Positions 32,201 through 33,185 of a DNA stretch of 33,185 nt are shown piece after piece (positions within the stretch are counted from its first letter, which is position 1; each line of letters opens with the position of its first letter). This DNA comes from Cercozoa sp. M6MM (lineage: Eukaryota; Endomyxa: Ascetosporea). The position numbers and the translations under genes are program-made. Below the pieces are notes generated by a model. It had not been told where the DNA came from, did no database searches, and was given only the letters and a program-made list of their open reading frames with translations. The stretch is taken from assembly GCA_040357565.1 (NCBI GenBank), contig JBDODJ010000124.1; one strand, given 5' to 3'.

Positions 32201-33185
32201 ATGAGTGGTGGCAAGCCAGAAGCGATCAAAACGCCTGAAGAGGCACTGGAGGCGCTGTATTCTGCGCGTGCGGCAACGCAATTATCGAAACTCAGCACCA
32301 AAACCCTGCTGACTGCGATACAGGTAAAATAACAAGTAACAACACCAAGAAACAAGAAAAATATACTATGTGCATGCAGTCGCTCGTCACGGAGAACATT
32401 GCCGCAGATGACGTGCCAGAGTGCCGACACTGCAAGCAACGCCTCCAACTGGCAGTGCGCAAACGCCATGGTGAGAAGGTCCTGGTCTGGTGTTGCCTAA
32501 AAAAGGCAGGCAACAACAATCGCACGCCCAAGTGCAAGAAAGAGGCGGTGCGACTCTCGACCACCAATGACGACGGCTTTCACACCGTGCTGTCTCACGG
32601 CAACGGCTCGATGAAGAATCAGTTGTTGGCGATACACGAGTTGCTATGTAAGCGAGCAACGATCGAGTCCATGGCCGACACGGCGAATCAGGAGCACCGG
32701 TGGGCACAGTCACTGCGACGTCGTGTTTTCTGCTCACTCGCAGGCAGTGAGAGACTGCGCCAGAGCCGGTACAAGCTCGGTGAGCGTGTCTGCGGCACGG
32801 ACGACGAGGAGGAGATCAAGAAACTGTGGACATTGAAGGCCAAGGAGCTCGGGTTTGATGACTTTTTTGGCTTTGTCACCGAGATCGATGAGGTAGGTTA
32901 TTTTATCCGTGGTATTGTGTAAGCTCGAAACAAAGTACCTGGGTTGTTCAGTTCTGTCTTGGCAAGAACAAGCGTCTCGCAACCCCCATTGTCGGCCACA
33001 GCGAGATACCAGAGTGTGGGTATTCTCGATGACGTTGTCCGCTCGCTTCTTTGAAAAGGTATTATAGACTAACTGCGCTCTGTCACACACAAGTGAGTGT
33101 TAACTATGCAGGACAACAACACCGAGACGCGACGAGTACTTGAGTATCGGTACCAAGTGTCGCTGCGCCGAGACGCAGCAACATT
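32201..33185 (+). CDS. ISXO2/IS1595-type DDE transposase-like protein, 5' part (runs off right edge)
   Basis: Exon 1 is 32201-32323 and exon 2 is 32380-32892 or 32380-32911. They encode a zinc-ribbon-like region (CRHC, then WCC and a later Cys in PKCKK), a helical segment (MKNQLLAIHELLCKRATIES ... WAQSLRRRV) and VTEIDE, which matches the EIDE motif around the first catalytic Asp of IS1595/ISXO2 DDE domains. A later exon (to 33058) gives TRVWVFSMTL, like the WVFG strand of that fold, and the last visible exon starts at 33112. The junction between EIDE and WVF is ambiguous. Donor 32893 with acceptor 33002 is in frame, and so is donor 32912 with acceptor 32952. Acceptor 32952 after donor 32893 gives the best-looking DE.FCLGKNKR but then changes frame. 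It could be a Merlin-like DNA transposon or a host gene derived from one. No terminal repeats are visible. Confidence 0.55.

Overview
This window is nuclear DNA from an intron-rich, single-celled (or simple) eukaryote that builds cilia or flagella. Every recognisable gene except one is cut into many exons by short GT-AG introns. One gene encodes the heavy chain of dynein-2, the retrograde motor of intraflagellar transport. I cannot name the lineage from sequence alone; holozoan protists, zoosporic fungi and other flagellates all fit. No tRNA, rRNA, CRISPR array, prophage or retroelement was seen.

Layout, left to right. (1) 95-3866, minus strand: the N-terminal 604 residues of a copper-type P1B ATPase, running off the left edge. 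Most of its longer introns are filled with simple repeats, five of them with the same TAGGG-type minisatellite. (2) 4635-8691, plus: a complete 707-residue SulP anion transporter with a STAS domain, 17 exons. (3) 8954-12219, minus: a 750-residue protein with about 15 MORN repeats, a Q-rich linker and a C-terminal RING finger, 17 exons including one of 20 nt. (4) 12220-14343: mostly intergenic, with two N gaps, TG repeats, and an orphan exon (13723-13884) that resembles part of the next gene. (5) 14344-18258, plus: an 833-residue receptor-like protein, 19 exons, with two TM-ectodomain-TM modules followed by a C-terminal RGS domain. (6) 19034-31873, minus: complete dynein-2 heavy chain, 4108 residues in 9 exons, with single exons of 4.6 kb and 3.5 kb. 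(7) 32201 to the right edge, plus: the start of a spliced gene resembling ISXO2/IS1595-type DDE transposases.

Intron chains were worked out by hand, requiring GT-AG ends, matching phases and continuity of conserved domains. For the SulP, MORN-RING, RGS-receptor, dynein and copper ATPase genes the phases close over the whole chain, so no frameshift has to be assumed. Neighbouring genes alternate in strand and form head-to-head pairs (copper ATPase/SulP; dynein-2/transposase-like) and tail-to-tail pairs (SulP/MORN-RING; RGS receptor/dynein). Ion transport, a probable G-protein-coupled sensing step and ciliary transport sit side by side, but nothing shows that they are co-regulated.

The features most worth following up are the double-module RGS receptor with its diverged upstream fragment, the MORN-RING fusion with a three-repeat super-period, and the strand-biased simple repeats confined to introns.
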